Shown: positions 20,499 through 31,541, numbered from the stretch's first letter. The stretch: DNA of 64,000 nt from Incurvaria masculella (GCA_946894095.1 OX335651.1:5726501-5790500), one strand, 5' to 3'. Notes: generated from the sequence alone by a model not told the origin. A program made the numbers and translations.

Positions 20499-23400
20499 AT
20501 GCCGCCGAAGAAAGGGCCGGTGTCGACCGACCCATCCGGTGAGGAGATATCGTCGGACGAAGAGGAATCATCGCCGATTAAGATGTCTCAACGGCAATTC
20601 TCGTCTTTGCTGGAGTCGCTGCAACGCTCTCAGGCAAAGGCGTACCAAGAGCTCGTCGAACGCGTTGCCGCGTTTATACCGCCATCGCGAAACGACGCCG
20701 ACGCTTCACATTCGCAAGTACCTTCAACTTTGGCTGCACCCACTTGTCAGCAGCCGCTGTATTCGGGGAACTTCGCAAAATGCTCGTCTCGGTTCAGTGG
20801 GGACCTGAACGAAAGCGTCGACGCGTTCATCGACTGCATCACTACTTACAAGGACTGTACCGCCGTATCCGACGTCAACGCACTACGCGGAGTCGCCATG
20901 CTGTTTACGGGTGCCGCCGCCACGTGGTGGCAGGGAATCAAAGGCACCGTGTCGACGTGGAAGGACGCGCTAGAGCATCTGCAGAGCGCTTACGGCGATC
21001 GCAGGCCACCGCATCGCCTATTCCGTGAGATGTTTGCGTTTACGCAAGGTGATGAGAACACTGACATTTTTGTGAATAAGTGTCGTGCTCTCTTGTGCAA
21101 GCTGCCATATGAATTAACAGAAATAGTGCGCCTGGATATGGTATATGGACTTCTCGACCGACGAGTCCGTAAACGAGTGTCACGCACTACCTTTACTACA
21201 TTTGAAGGATTGTTGGTACAGGCTCGTGCGATAGAGGACTCTCTTCGCGAGAACGCGCCGGCTCTGGGCCGCGCAGCTGTGTCGGCGCCGCCGGCCCCGC
21301 GCGTGCGCTCCACTGTCGCCGCTTCGCCCTCGCCGCCACCCGTGTCTGCTTTGTCTGATGCGGATCGACGTGCCTCTTCGGCTAAGGATAAGCCGTATTC
21401 GACCCATCATGACTCTTCTTCACTCAGGAAGGTTTTTTGTGCCTATTGTAAAAACTTCGGCCATTCCAAAGACTTTTGTCAAAAATTATTAGCGAAACAA
21501 TCTGTGGTCATTGATAAATCTTCTGTGTTAGGTTCTTCGACGGAACCTAAAATTTCTTGTTTTGGCTGCGGCGCCCCTGGCGTCATTAGGTCAAATTGTG
21601 CTAATTGTAAATCTCCAGCTGTTTTTTCCTCATTGGTTTTATCTGTGGTAGACAGTACACGAGGTAGTAGGCCTATTGTAAATATAGGTGTGCTTGGCGT
21701 CCGAGGACGTGCCCTCTTGGACTCAGGCGCTCGTTGTAGCGTTGCGGGGTTCTCTCTCTATCGCATTATTAAGGCCAAAGGCATACCACTTGCTAAGGAT
21801 ACAGCTACCATCAAACTTGCGGATGGACGGAGTGATAATCGCAATATTCTCCGAGTTAACCTTGAAATTTGCCTTCAAGAGCGTCGGATACTAACGTCAT
21901 TCGTCATTCTACCTGATGCTAGTGACAATGACACCTTACTTGGCATGGATTTCATTAAGGCTGCTAATTTAAGTATAAACTTTGCCCACGATGTATGGAT
22001 ATTCGCAGATAACCCAGATCAGGAGTACAAGCTACTCTATGAACCTACCTGCGCTCAGCTCGCCTGCGCGTCGGCTACAGTGCTTCGGGATGATGAGGGT
22101 TCTTCGTTGGATCACAACGAGAAGCAGCTGCTGTCATCTCTCATCACGGAATATGAAGACATCTTCCAACCAGGGGGAGAACCCACATGTTACTCTTCTC
22201 ATCATATTGATACAGGTGACGCTCTTCCAATTAGCGTGCCTCCTTATCGCTTGACGCCTGCTAGAAAGGAAATATTGAAGGCGGAGCTTGATAAAATGAT
22301 TGATGGGGATATCATTGAGCCGTGCGAGTCTGCATGGACCTCCCCTGTTGTACTTGTACCAAAAAAGGATGGTACACATCGGTTTTGCGTCGACTACCGA
22401 CAGTTAAATAAAATCACTAAATCGGATACTTATCCCATACCTTTGATTGATGAATTGCTTCAATCTACTAAGAAGGATTGTTATATGTCGACTATCGACT
22501 TACAAGCAGGATATTGGCAGATCCCATTAGCGGAGTCTGACCGCGACAAGACCGCTTTTATAACACCGTATGGAGTTTACCGATTTAAACGCATGGCGAT
22601 GGGATTAAAGAACGCGCCTTCATCTTTTCAACGGCTCGTGGATAGATTCCGAGCTGGATTGACTGATATATGTGTCTTAGCATATTTAGATGATTTCTTA
22701 GTTATTTCCGAAACATTTGAAAAACATGTCCAGAACCTTCAAAAGGTGTTCGAGCGCCTACGTGTCTTCGGGTTGCGAGCAAAAAGAACAAAGTGTGTCT
22801 TCTCTCGTGACGAGGTAAGGTACCTGGGCCATATCATTTCTAAAGATGGGATACACACAGATGATGATAAAGTGAGAGCTATTCTCGATATGAAGGAGCC
22901 GTCTAATATAAAGCAACTCAAAGGATTTATTCAGACCTGCTCCTGGTACCGCAAATTTATTCCTGGATTTTCAGAGGTGGCACAGCCACTCACCTTGCTG
23001 ACTAAGAAAAATCAGAGCTGGAGGTGGGGCGAGGATCAGGCTCGTGCCTACCAGGAATTAAAACGATTACTTACTTCTGCTCCCGTACTTGTTCAAGTGG
23101 ATTACTCGAAGCCCTTGGTTGTTCGGACTGACTCTAGCAGCTATGCCGTCGGAGCTGCCTTGCTGCAGGGTGAAGGGTTGGATGAGCGTCCTATTTGCTA
23201 TTCCAGCAGGTTATTGACCCCCGCCGAACGTAATTATTCTACCACTGAAAGAGAGGCCCTTGCTGTCGTCTGGGCTATGGAAAAGTATCGAGGTTATGTG
23301 GAAGGGCATCGTGTTATTATCGGAAGTGACCACCAGCCCTTAAAATGGTTACTCACCTTGAAGTCCCCATCAGGCCGCCTTGTACGGTGGGCCCTTAAAT

Positions 23401-24872
23401 TACAGTCACATGACATTGACTTTCATTATGTTCCAGGAAAATCTAATGTGGTCGCCGATTCTCTAAGCAGACCCATTTGTTCTGAAGAACAGAGTACCCA
23501 GGATGTTTGTTTCGTGACTGTAGATACTCCACGCTGGAGTGCTACTGAGCTACGAGAAGCTCAACAGTCTGATCCCGACGTAAATAAAATACTTACTGAT
23601 ATGGAGGGGATTGAAGCTGTAGCCTCATCGCGATGGCTTGAGAGAGGTTACATAATGTCTCAGGGTGTCCTGTATCATTACAGTGCCGAGTCAGACGCTG
23701 AGGAGGCGCAGCTCGTTGTCCCACAGAGCCTGCGTGTTGACATTATGCAGCAGCTGCATGATGCCCCTACTGCCGGTCATCACGGTATTGAACGAACACT
23801 CCAGCGGGTACGGCAACATTATTATTTCCCCGGAATGAGGCGTTACATTCAACAATATGTCAGTTCATGTACAGAGTGTCAAAGATACAAGGCTAGTAAT
23901 GAAAAGCCATCGGGCCTTCTACAAACCCCAGTTCCGTCGCAGAGGTTCGAAGTCCTCGCGGTTGATCTCTTCGGTCCCTTACCACCTGGGAGAAATGGAG
24001 AACGCTGGATCTTTGTGGTCGAAGACTTGGCCAGCAAGTGGATAGAAGTGTTCCCGATGACAGCTGCGACCGCAGAAGCTTGTGCGAGGATACTTGTCGA
24101 TGAAATATTTCTCCGTTATGGTTTATGTAGAAGGTTAGTCTCCGACAATGGAGTCCAGTTTGTGTCTGAGGTTATGCAAGCCACTATGTATTGTCTTGGT
24201 ATAACTCAAAATCTTATACCATACTATCATCCTGAAAGTAACCCAGTTGAACGAAAGAATCGTGATATAAAAGGCCAACTTGCTATTTTAGTCGAAGGTA
24301 AACATGAATCTTGGCCAGAAGCACTTCCTTCAATTCGATTTGCACTAAACAGTGCCGTCACCGAAGCAACTAGCAAGACACCAGCTTACTTAATGTTTGC
24401 CAGGGAGCTTCGGTCCCCTATTGCTGTTCAGCACGACATCCGAGCGATCCTGTCGTCTGAAAATTTTATCCCGCAGATTACACCTTATCTTCAGCGTTTG
24501 GGTTCCACGCTTGCTGAAGCATCAGAACGTGTGCAACAGCAGCAGGACCGGCGAAAGGCAGTCGCCGACCTGTCCAGAAGACCACATCAGCCTCTGACCA
24601 TCGGCCAGCACGTGCTGCTAAAGACTAGACTGCTAAGTAATGCTGAGAAAGGTCTGTCAGCCAAATTTTACCCAAAGAAGGACGGTCCATACGTCATTTC
24701 AAAGGCCGTCAGTCCGACTACCTATATTTTGTCCCGTGTGGAGAATGGGGAACTCATAGGCAAATACCATGCCAGGGATCTTACCCCTTACCGTTGTCGT
24801 CAGTCTGAAGTTGCTCCACTACCTATTGTGCCTAAGCGAAAGAGAGGGAGGCCCCGCAAGGCTAATAACTAG
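20499..24872 (+). CDS. gag-pol: Gag-Pol polyprotein of Ty3/gypsy retrotransposon 1, single intact frame
   Basis: The frame is open for 1457 codons from ATG 20499 (MPPKKGPVST). It is also open upstream, but there is no earlier ATG and that stretch overlaps the primer-binding site. Gag has a capsid-like region, then a CCHC knuckle CAYCKNFGHSKDFC (about residue 313) and a second knuckle-like motif with no His (CFGCGAPGVIRSNC). The aspartic protease has LLDSGA (about 408). Reverse transcriptase has FCVDYRQLN and the catalytic YLDD (about 728). RNase H has VRTDSSSYAVGAALL. Integrase has the HHCC zinc finger (HHGIERT... CTECQ), catalytic Asp in AVDLFGPLP and VSDNG, and Glu in NPVERKNRD. A GPY/F-like module follows (DGPYVISKAV). 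There is no env. Gag and Pol are fused without a frameshift. With matching LTRs this could be a mobile copy. It is antisense to Amph. Confidence 0.95.
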   Translation: MPPKKGPVSTDPSGEEISSDEEESSPIKMSQRQFSSLLESLQRSQAKAYQELVERVAAFIPPSRNDADASHSQVPSTLAAPTCQQPLYSGNFAKCSSRFSGDLNESVDAFIDCITTYKDCTAVSDVNALRGVAMLFTGAAATWWQGIKGTVSTWKDALEHLQSAYGDRRPPHRLFREMFAFTQGDENTDIFVNKCRALLCKLPYELTEIVRLDMVYGLLDRRVRKRVSRTTFTTFEGLLVQARAIEDSLRENAPALGRAAVSAPPAPRVRSTVAASPSPPPVSALSDADRRASSAKDKPYSTHHDSSSLRKVFCAYCKNFGHSKDFCQKLLAKQSVVIDKSSVLGSSTEPKISCFGCGAPGVIRSNCANCKSPAVFSSLVLSVVDSTRGSRPIVNIGVLGVRGRALLDSGARCSVAGFSLYRIIKAKGIPLAKDTATIKLADGRSDNRNILRVNLEICLQERRILTSFVILPDASDNDTLLGMDFIKAANLSINFAHDVWIFADNPDQEYKLLYEPTCAQLACASATVLRDDEGSSLDHNEKQLLSSLITEYEDIFQPGGEPTCYSSHHIDTGDALPISVPPYRLTPARKEILKAELDKMIDGDIIEPCESAWTSPVVLVPKKDGTHRFCVDYRQLNKITKSDTYPIPLIDELLQSTKKDCYMSTIDLQAGYWQIPLAESDRDKTAFITPYGVYRFKRMAMGLKNAPSSFQRLVDRFRAGLTDICVLAYLDDFLVISETFEKHVQNLQKVFERLRVFGLRAKRTKCVFSRDEVRYLGHIISKDGIHTDDDKVRAILDMKEPSNIKQLKGFIQTCSWYRKFIPGFSEVAQPLTLLTKKNQSWRWGEDQARAYQELKRLLTSAPVLVQVDYSKPLVVRTDSSSYAVGAALLQGEGLDERPICYSSRLLTPAERNYSTTEREALAVVWAMEKYRGYVEGHRVIIGSDHQPLKWLLTLKSPSGRLVRWALKLQSHDIDFHYVPGKSNVVADSLSRPICSEEQSTQDVCFVTVDTPRWSATELREAQQSDPDVNKILTDMEGIEAVASSRWLERGYIMSQGVLYHYSAESDAEEAQLVVPQSLRVDIMQQLHDAPTAGHHGIERTLQRVRQHYYFPGMRRYIQQYVSSCTECQRYKASNEKPSGLLQTPVPSQRFEVLAVDLFGPLPPGRNGERWIFVVEDLASKWIEVFPMTAATAEACARILVDEIFLRYGLCRRLVSDNGVQFVSEVMQATMYCLGITQNLIPYYHPESNPVERKNRDIKGQLAILVEGKHESWPEALPSIRFALNSAVTEATSKTPAYLMFARELRSPIAVQHDIRAILSSENFIPQITPYLQRLGSTLAEASERVQQQQDRRKAVADLSRRPHQPLTIGQHVLLKTRLLSNAEKGLSAKFYPKKDGPYVISKAVSPTTYILSRVENGELIGKYHARDLTPYRCRQSEVAPLPIVPKRKRGRPRKANN

Positions 24873-24900
24873 TTCACATGCGTGGGCGCTTATGAGAACT

Positions 24901-24912
24901 ATAGGGGGAGTA
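24901..24912 (+). other. Polypurine tract of element 1
   Basis: ATAGGGGGAG lies immediately before the 3' LTR. This is the expected position of the plus-strand primer for reverse transcription. Confidence 0.75.
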
Positions 24913-25204
24913 TATAGCGGGTCCACTAGCCATTTTACGGACACGTAGCGCCATCTGCACTGTTCACGTGTTATTCGTTATTGATTTCCGTCGGCTGCGT
25001 CCGGCATAGGATAAGAGTATTACCGTTCGCCGATAGGTGGCGTAATTGATAGTTTTATGTGTTTTTGTCTGTTTGACGTTTTGTTCTCTCTCTTGTATCG
25101 AGTTGCCGTGTGTGTAATGTGTTCCATGTGTTATCCGCAATTAAAAGACTATCTACTCTCAAACTTGTGATATTTCTCGCTGAAACTCCCACACCCCAGC
25201 TACA
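24913..25204 (+). repeat. 3' LTR of Ty3/gypsy element 1 (292 bp)
   Basis: It has the same length and, as read, the same sequence as the 5' LTR. It is followed by the target duplication GTAT and then the interrupted MITE. Confidence 0.93.
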
Positions 25205-25500
25205 GTATCTAATATTCTACAATCAATATCTGTGTCTACACGTTTTTGTTTTGCTAAAAAATCTAAAGCAAGTCAAATAACAGGCAAAAGAAAATATTCA
25301 TACAAATTTTCTTTTCTCTGTTGCGTGACACAGGATACATATGTATTCGTATGTTTCGAAAAAACAAACACGTGCAGACATAGATATTTGTTGCCTGATA
25401 TTAAGTCCCAAATATCAAGCAAAATGCGAATAGTGGTTTGAATAGTAAACTACGTTTGTATGGGGAGCGTAATTTCTGATGCTTACGGGCCCACCCTAAG
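25205..25500. mobile_element. MITE right part, interrupted by LTR element 1
   Basis: It resumes with the duplicated GTAT, carries the ATATCTGTGTCTAC / GCAGACATAGATATT internal inverted motif, and ends GCTTACGGGCCCACCCTAAG. Together with 20025-20116 it gives about 388 bp, against 378 bp for the complete copy. Confidence 0.75.
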
Positions 25501-26014
25501 TCTCCGAACCTACCGATTCACAGGAAACGGATAGGTTTTTTGTTTCTTTCTTATTATTTCGTGTGCAGCTTTAGAAAACGTGTGGGGTCGTAGATTTAAA
25601 TAATAATTTAAAAAAAAACTTGAATTTGCGATAGAGACCATACCATTACCCAAATTACTATGAATACAAGTTAAACAATTTGGATATTAATCAATAATAA
25701 ATGGGTCCAAGACTTCAGCAAGCATTGAAAATTATGCAATTTCTCTCACACCAAAGACGGAGTCACTATTTATAGTATCTCCATCGCCAGCGTTTCCATC
25801 ATGACATTTAATTTTCGACATGACAGAGGTAAGAGAGATCTAACCGACCAAGATAGATATTGGATTTGTAAATGCGATGTATATTTGAGTATTCATCTGA
25901 CAAATTTACATCACCAGTATTACCAAAGATAGAAATGACAAATAAATTGAAGGCGAAGATGTGCGGAGACGCAGCCAACGGCGCGTGAGAGTTGGCTTGC
26001 ATCTGGGTACTCAC

Positions 26015-26189
26015 GTTGCACGGTGTTGTTGCCCGGCGGTGTGGCGTTCCCGTTCTGCGAGGTGAGGGTGTTGGACTTGGGCGAAGAGACGGGCGTGATG
26101 TTGTTGTGGACGGACTTCTTAACCACGTAGGAGCCACGCTGGCTCTCCGTCGCCAGCTTATCCGTTATGGCTTCCAGCTCGGCGTATAC
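26015..26189 (-). CDS. Amph: Amphiphysin, end of BAR domain and start of linker
   Basis: This 175-bp exon (58 codons + 1 base) encodes visible residues 202-259. VYAELEAITDKLATESQRGS closes the BAR domain. An Asn/Thr/Ser/Pro-rich segment follows (HNNITPVSSPKSNTLTSQN) and begins the flexible linker. The acceptor TTTGCAG and the donor GTGAGT are present. The leftover C pairs with CG of the next exon to give Pro. LTR retrotransposon 2 starts only 186 bp upstream of this exon in the transcribed sense, inside the intron. Confidence 0.93.
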
Positions 26190-26375
26190 CTGCAAACATA
26201 TTTGCTCGTTTTTAAGTGGTCTATGTGGTAAATTTGAAGTAGTTAACGAGACACATTTTAAAATCCGAGGCAGTAATAGGGAAGAAGTGCTGGGCCCAAT
26301 TGTTTTCTTTTTGTGTGTCACAACATAACAATTTTTCCACAAAGCACATGGTTCTCAACATTCTAATCAATATAT

Positions 26376-26897
26376 TGTTACGAGCGCGCCCCGCTGCGAA
26401 GAAATAGCGCTGATACACTACCAAAGTGCGCCAAATGGTTCCTTCGAATCTCAGTAGATGGCGCTACTTGTCTTATTGCATTGCGCAGGCTATCGCATCA
26501 CTGTCGTCCCATATAAAGTGACGCCTCGTCCAGCTGACTTCAGAAACAAATCTCGGACATTCTAGTAATGTCTCGAGGGAGATTGTTCTCGACTGCTGCC
26601 CTACATGGGCGCCTAGAAATCGGTGGAGTGTTCTGGAAAGAAGCTCCACCGATATAAAAGGCGCCCAAGGCGCTGAGGGCGGCAGTCTATTTTTGGAAGC
26701 GAAGTGAGCGACAACAAGCGATATAGAACTAGCTCTGAAGTGAATCAGTGAAGTGAGTGATATAGTTTGTAAATTAGTGTTTGAATTAACCTAGTGTGAA
26801 ATTGTATTTGTGAGTTTGCTTGTGAATTATTTGCAATAAAGGAAGAGTGTTGAGTATTGGTGTTTTCTTCTCTAATCTGCACCCTACCCGCGTAACA
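26376..26897 (+). repeat. 5' LTR of Ty3/gypsy element 2 (522 bp)
   Basis: It begins TGTTACG and ends CGTAACA, a perfect 7-bp inverted terminus. It is flanked by ATAT here and after 32064. It carries TATA-like sites (CATATAAAG about 26508, GATATAAAAG 26651-26660). It also carries a strong extended hairpin between 26591 and 26687. It differs from the 3' LTR at about six or more positions, for example GAAGAAATAG against GAAGACATAG and GTATTGGTGTT against GTATTTTAGGT. Confidence 0.94.
26591..26687 (+). promoter_or_regulatory. Extended LTR hairpin around a TATA-like site
   Basis: Three nested complementary pairs occur: GACTGCTGCCCT with AGGGCGGCAGTC (one mismatch), GGGCGCC with GGCGCCC, and ATCGGTGGAG with CTCCACCGAT. 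The TATA-like ATATAAAAG lies between the inner and middle 3' arms. The same structure is in the 3' LTR at about 31758-31854. In RNA it would form a long stem-loop in the leader. Confidence 0.7.
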
Positions 26898-26899
26898 AT

Positions 26900-26917
26900 T
26901 GGTGTCAGAAGCGGGGA
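26900..26917 (+). other. Primer-binding site of element 2
   Basis: TGGTGTCAGAAGCGGGG lies two bases after the 5' LTR. It has the TGG start complementary to a tRNA 3' CCA. I did not identify the priming tRNA. Confidence 0.7.
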
Positions 26918-26923
26918 TTAGAG

Positions 26924-29900
26924 ATGCCGATCACACCGAGAGAAGACCAGGAAGGCGTGAGGACCAGGGGCCAGACGGCAGCCGACACAACACCGGCCGA
27001 GGATGCAGCTGCCTCAGGAACTCAAGAATTCGAGAGCCATCAATTAATGACGCAAACTCCTGCCTTGGACTTGAACGCATTGATGACCTTCATGCAAGAA
27101 CAGTCCCGCCGTCAGGAAGAACAGGCCCGCCGTCAAGAAGAACAGGCCCGCCGTCAAGAAGAGCAGTTGCAAGAACAGGCCCGCCGTCAGGAAGAACAGG
27201 CCCGCCGTCAAGAAGAACAGGCCCGCCGTCAAGAAGAGCAGTTGCAAGAACAGGCCCGCCATCAGGAAGAACAGGCCCGCCGTCAAGAGGAGCAAGCCCG
27301 TCGGCAAGAGGAGCCGGCCCGCCGTCAAGAGGAGCAGGCGCAGGAACAAGCTCGCCGTCAGGAGGAGCAGCAGCAAGAACTGATGTGGGCCGTTAGGGAA
27401 TCCAATGCTAAAATAAAGGAGAAGCTTGATGAGGTCAACTCTAAGATCGAAGAGCAAGACCAAACTCTCGGGCGCCATGAAGAGCGACTGAACGGGCTTG
27501 AGTCAAAGATATTCGAAGAAATGGAGAAAATCAAGACCTGTGGAGTAACTGTATCTTCATCTGCAACAGCAGGAGCAAGATTTAAGGTTCCTCCTTTCGA
27601 TGGTTTGACATCCTGGGCCGCTTACAAACTTCAGTTTGAATCAGTGGTTATTGCAAATGGATGGAATGAGAACCAAGCACGAACTGCTTTGACCTTAGGA
27701 CTTCGGGACAAGGCACTCCATGTTCTCGAGGCTTTAGGTCCCCAAATCACCTATGACGGACTTTTAGAAGCACTGGAGTCAAGGTTTGGCGACAAGCATT
27801 TGGAACACGTCTACCGAGCTCAACTTCGTGATCGAGTACAACAAGCAAGTGAAGGACTTCAACAGTGGGCACTGGAAATCGAAAAACTTGTCCGAAAGGC
27901 CCATCAATCATCATCGAATTCTTCGTTGGAAGATTACTTGGTGCAGGCTTTCGTGGATGGCATCAGGGACATCGAAGTACGGGCTGCTGTACGATTAAGT
28001 CACCACGCAACGTTGAAGGACGCTCTTGCCCACGCGTTGGAGGTCGAAGCGGTTCGATCAGATCCCCGAGCGCATCGAATAAGAGAAGTGGTGACGTCGG
28101 AAACCAGATCACCTGCAAGACGTAAATTTACTCCCCGGTGCTACAAGTGCAATGAACTGGGGCACCTTCGAACCAACTGCCCCAAAAATCAAACCGAAAG
28201 GCCTGATGCTGCAAATGAAGATGAAAAGGCCAGAACCGGGGGGCGGATGCTGGCTGGTAAAATAGAAGCCCCAAAAGTCACAATTTCGCAGGCATGTACT
28301 GGAAACAGCCTGCTCGTTGAAGGCCAAGTGAACGGGATACATTGCAACTTGACCTTGGATACTGGAGCATCCCGTACAATCGTTAAGTCAAAAACCTTTG
28401 GCCGCGTCATATGGAATCGTCGCCAGTATTTTAATGGTTGCAGGCTTCAGACAGCTACCGGCCAGCACATACCCGTTTATGGAGAGATAGAAGTTACGAT
28501 TAAAATTGGATGTAAGACTTATCGTCATACCGCCGTTTTAGCAGATATCATCGATGATTGCATTCTAGGTTTGGACTTTATGAGAACTAACAACTGTAAA
28601 ATCGATGTGGCAAATGGCGTGCTAATATGTGGCAAAGAAGAAGTTTCCTGGCTACGCAAATGTGATGAAATTTCCTCAGATAAATTGGACACAGGGAGAT
28701 CTAAAGTGTCCACTCTTTTGGAAGAAAGCAGACGGGACCTGACTGTTGATGATTTCAAGAAAGCAACAAATCTACTTATGCGATATTCAGACATCTTCTC
28801 TTCGCACGACGGAGACATTGGGAGAACAAGCATGGTTAAGCACCGCATCGACACAGGAGATGCTCTTCCAATACGTCAGAGGCCACGCCGCGTTCCCGTA
28901 GCTAAAGAAGAAGAAGTTCAGAGAATGATAGCGGACATGCAGAAAAATTATGTTATAGAGACTTCATCAAGTCCATGGTGTTCACCCGTAGTTCTGGTAA
29001 AGAAGAAAGATGGCAGCACCAGATTTTGTGTGGACTATCGTCGTTTAAATGATGTAACGAAAAAGGACAGCTATCCGATTCCTAGAATTGATGACACGTT
29101 GGATACATTGAGTGGTATGAAGTGGTTCACAACCCTGGACCTGAAGAGCGGCTACTGGCAGGTGGAAATCGACAACAAAGACAAAGAGAAGACAGCGTTT
29201 ACCACAGGACATGGGCTGTGGCAATTCAAAGTGATGCCGTTTGGACTTTGTAATGCTCCCGCAACCTTCGAGAGGCTTATGGAACGAGTACTTTTTGGGC
29301 TGATCGGGGAAGCTTGTCTGGTGTACCTGGACGATATAATCATATTAGGGCGGACATTTGACGAGCACATCAAGAATTTGGAGAACGTTTTGAGCAAGAT
29401 TCGCCAAGCTAACCTTAAACTAAGTGGCAAGAAGTGTTCTTTCTTCAAGCGTCAGGTTAGCTATTTGGGTCACGTTATCTCCGGAAATGGCATCCAAACT
29501 GACCCAAAGAAGATCGAAGCCGTACAGGAGTGGCCAATTCCAATGGATAAGACTGAAGTTCGTGCCTTTTTAGGACTGTGCTCATATTACCGCCGTTTCG
29601 TCCGAAACTTCTCCGAGATTGCTAAGCCTCTGCATCGACTTACAGAAGATAAGCGTCAATTTATTTGGGACGAGGACTGCGCAAATTCGTTTCAAGAACT
29701 AAAGCAACATCTCTGTAACACTCCTATCTTGGGCTACCCCGAAGCCGATAAAGAGTTCATAGTCGACACAGACGCAAGTAATACCGGAATCGGCGGTGTA
29801 CTCTCACAACGTCATGGGGACAAGGAGATCGTTATTGGTTATTTCAGCAAATCCCTTTCAAAACCAGAACGGAACTATTGTGTGACAAGACGAGAGCTTC

Positions 29901-30067
29901 TAGCAGTAGTGAAGACTTTGCAGCATTTCAACAAGTATCTTCTCGGCCGAAGATTCCGCTTGAGGACTGACCACGCTGCTTTGAAATGGCTGCTTCAGTT
30001 TAAGAATCCAGAAGGGCAGGTTGCACGTTGGCTGGAACAGCTCCAAGAGTATCAGTTTGATACATAG
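26924..30067 (+). pseudogene. gag-pol: Gag-Pol of Ty3/gypsy retrotransposon 2, upstream part ending at an in-frame stop
   Basis: ATG 26924 opens a frame of 1047 codons that ends at TAG 30065-30067. Residues 55-150 are Gln/Arg/Glu heptads (QARRQEE units, some separated by LQEQ), predicted coiled coil. A capsid-like Gag region follows, then a CCHC knuckle CYKCNELGHLRTNC (about 405), a protease with LTLDTGAS (about 478), reverse transcriptase with FCVDYRRLN and YLDD (about 800), and RNase H with VDTDASNTG (about 946). The stop falls just before the end of the RNase H/connection region, and pol continues in the same frame beyond it. Thus a single nonsense codon separates integrase from the rest. 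Programmed readthrough is possible but unusual at this place. Confidence 0.9.
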
Positions 30068-31531
30068 CATCGAAGTGGTAAAACCCATGGAAATGCTGAC
30101 GCTTTGTCTCGTCGACCCTGCCCAGAAGAGTGTAAGCACTGCATCAGGGAGGAGATAAAGGAGACCGTTCATTTAAAGGCCATCCGAACGGATAACATCA
30201 GCGAAGAATGGAGCAATGAAAACATGAAGCTAGCCCAGGAGGGGGACGATGATCTGATGCCCATTATTCACTGGAAGAGAGCAGGAGAGACAAAGCCAGA
30301 ATGGAGAGATATTTCTGCAATGAGCACAGCGACTAAAAGTTACTGGGCGCAGTGGTCGAGCCTGGTACTTCATGACGGAATATTGTACAGAAAATGGGAA
30401 ACACCTAACGGAAAGGATACTTCTCTACAATTAGTCATCCCCAGATCTAAGATTAAAGAAGTTCTTCAATGCCTGCACGATGGAACTTCAGGTGGACATT
30501 TGGGAATAAAGAGAACTCTCCTGAAGATACGACAACGGTTCTACTGGATAAATTGTCGCGATGATGTAGAAGATTGGTGCCGTAAATGCACGATCTGTAG
30601 CGCTGTTAAAGGGCCTCATACACGGAGCAAGGGAACTTTAAAATTGTACAATGTTGGAGCTCCGTGGGAGAGAATTGCTCTTGATGTGGCTGGCCCTTTT
30701 CTTCCGACAAATGACGGCAACCGTTACTTTATGGTTGTAATGGATTATTTCACTAAGTGGCCTGAGGTATTTGCCATACCAAACCAAGAGGCGATCACGG
30801 TTGCACAGAAATTGGTCCACGAAGTTTTCTGTCGCTATGGAGTACCTCTCGAGATACACACTGATCAAGGCAGAAACTTCGAATCCCGAGTGTTTCAGGA
30901 GACATGTCGAATAATGGGAATCCATAAGACCAGGACAACCCCATACCACCCACAGTCAGATGGCATGGTGGAACGATTTAATCAGACATTGGAAAGACAC
31001 TTGGCCAAATTGGTAGAAGACCATCAAAAGGATTGGGACCAGTATATTCCGCTGTTTCTGCTGTCATACCGAACCGCTGTGCATGAAAGCGTAGATGAAA
31101 CTCCAGCCTACATAAATTTTGGACACGAACTCAGACTACCAGCTGACCTTCTGACAGGAATTCCACCAGAGGCATCCCATTGTGTAACAGAGTATGTGTC
31201 AGATCTGCGAGGAAAAAAGGACACTGTTTATAAACGTGTCAGAGAGGCTGGTCTACGAGCAAGCGAGCGGATGAAAACACGTTACGACCGCAAAGCTAAT
31301 GGAAATGTATTTGAAGAAGGATCTTTAGTTTGGCTACATAATCCATTACGAAAAAAAGGAAAAAGTCCCAAACTGCAACCAAAATGGGAAGGCCCATATA
31401 GAGTGGTGACTAAAATCAATGACGTGACATATCGTATCCGCCGGAATGATAGATGTCGGGAAAAGATTGTGCACGTAGATCGTCTGGCCCGATACCACGG
31501 AGACAATTATGCTCGAGACGAGCATAACTAA
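30068..31531 (+). pseudogene. gag-pol: Downstream part of element 2 pol: integrase
   Basis: This is in the same frame as the upstream part, separated by one TAG. It begins HRSGKTHGNADALSRR, the usual RNase H to integrase connection. The integrase zinc finger has HLGIKRT... CRKCTIC. The catalytic core has Asp in ALDVAGPFLP and HTDQG, and Glu in DGMVERFNQ. A GPY/F module follows (WEGPYRVVTK), and the frame ends at TAA 31529-31531. No initiating ATG is expected. No env ORF follows. The protein looks otherwise undamaged, so the nonsense codon is probably recent. Confidence 0.9.
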
Positions 31532-31541
31532 GGAGGAGGCA
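31530..31541 (+). other. Polypurine tract of element 2
   Basis: AAGGAGGAGGCAG directly precedes the 3' LTR, as expected for plus-strand priming. Confidence 0.7.

Noticed and set aside
27044..27478. Minus-strand Leu-rich ORF of 144 codons
   Set aside because: It is the antisense reading of the Gag heptad repeat of element 2. The Leu runs come from the repeated CAG/GAG codons.
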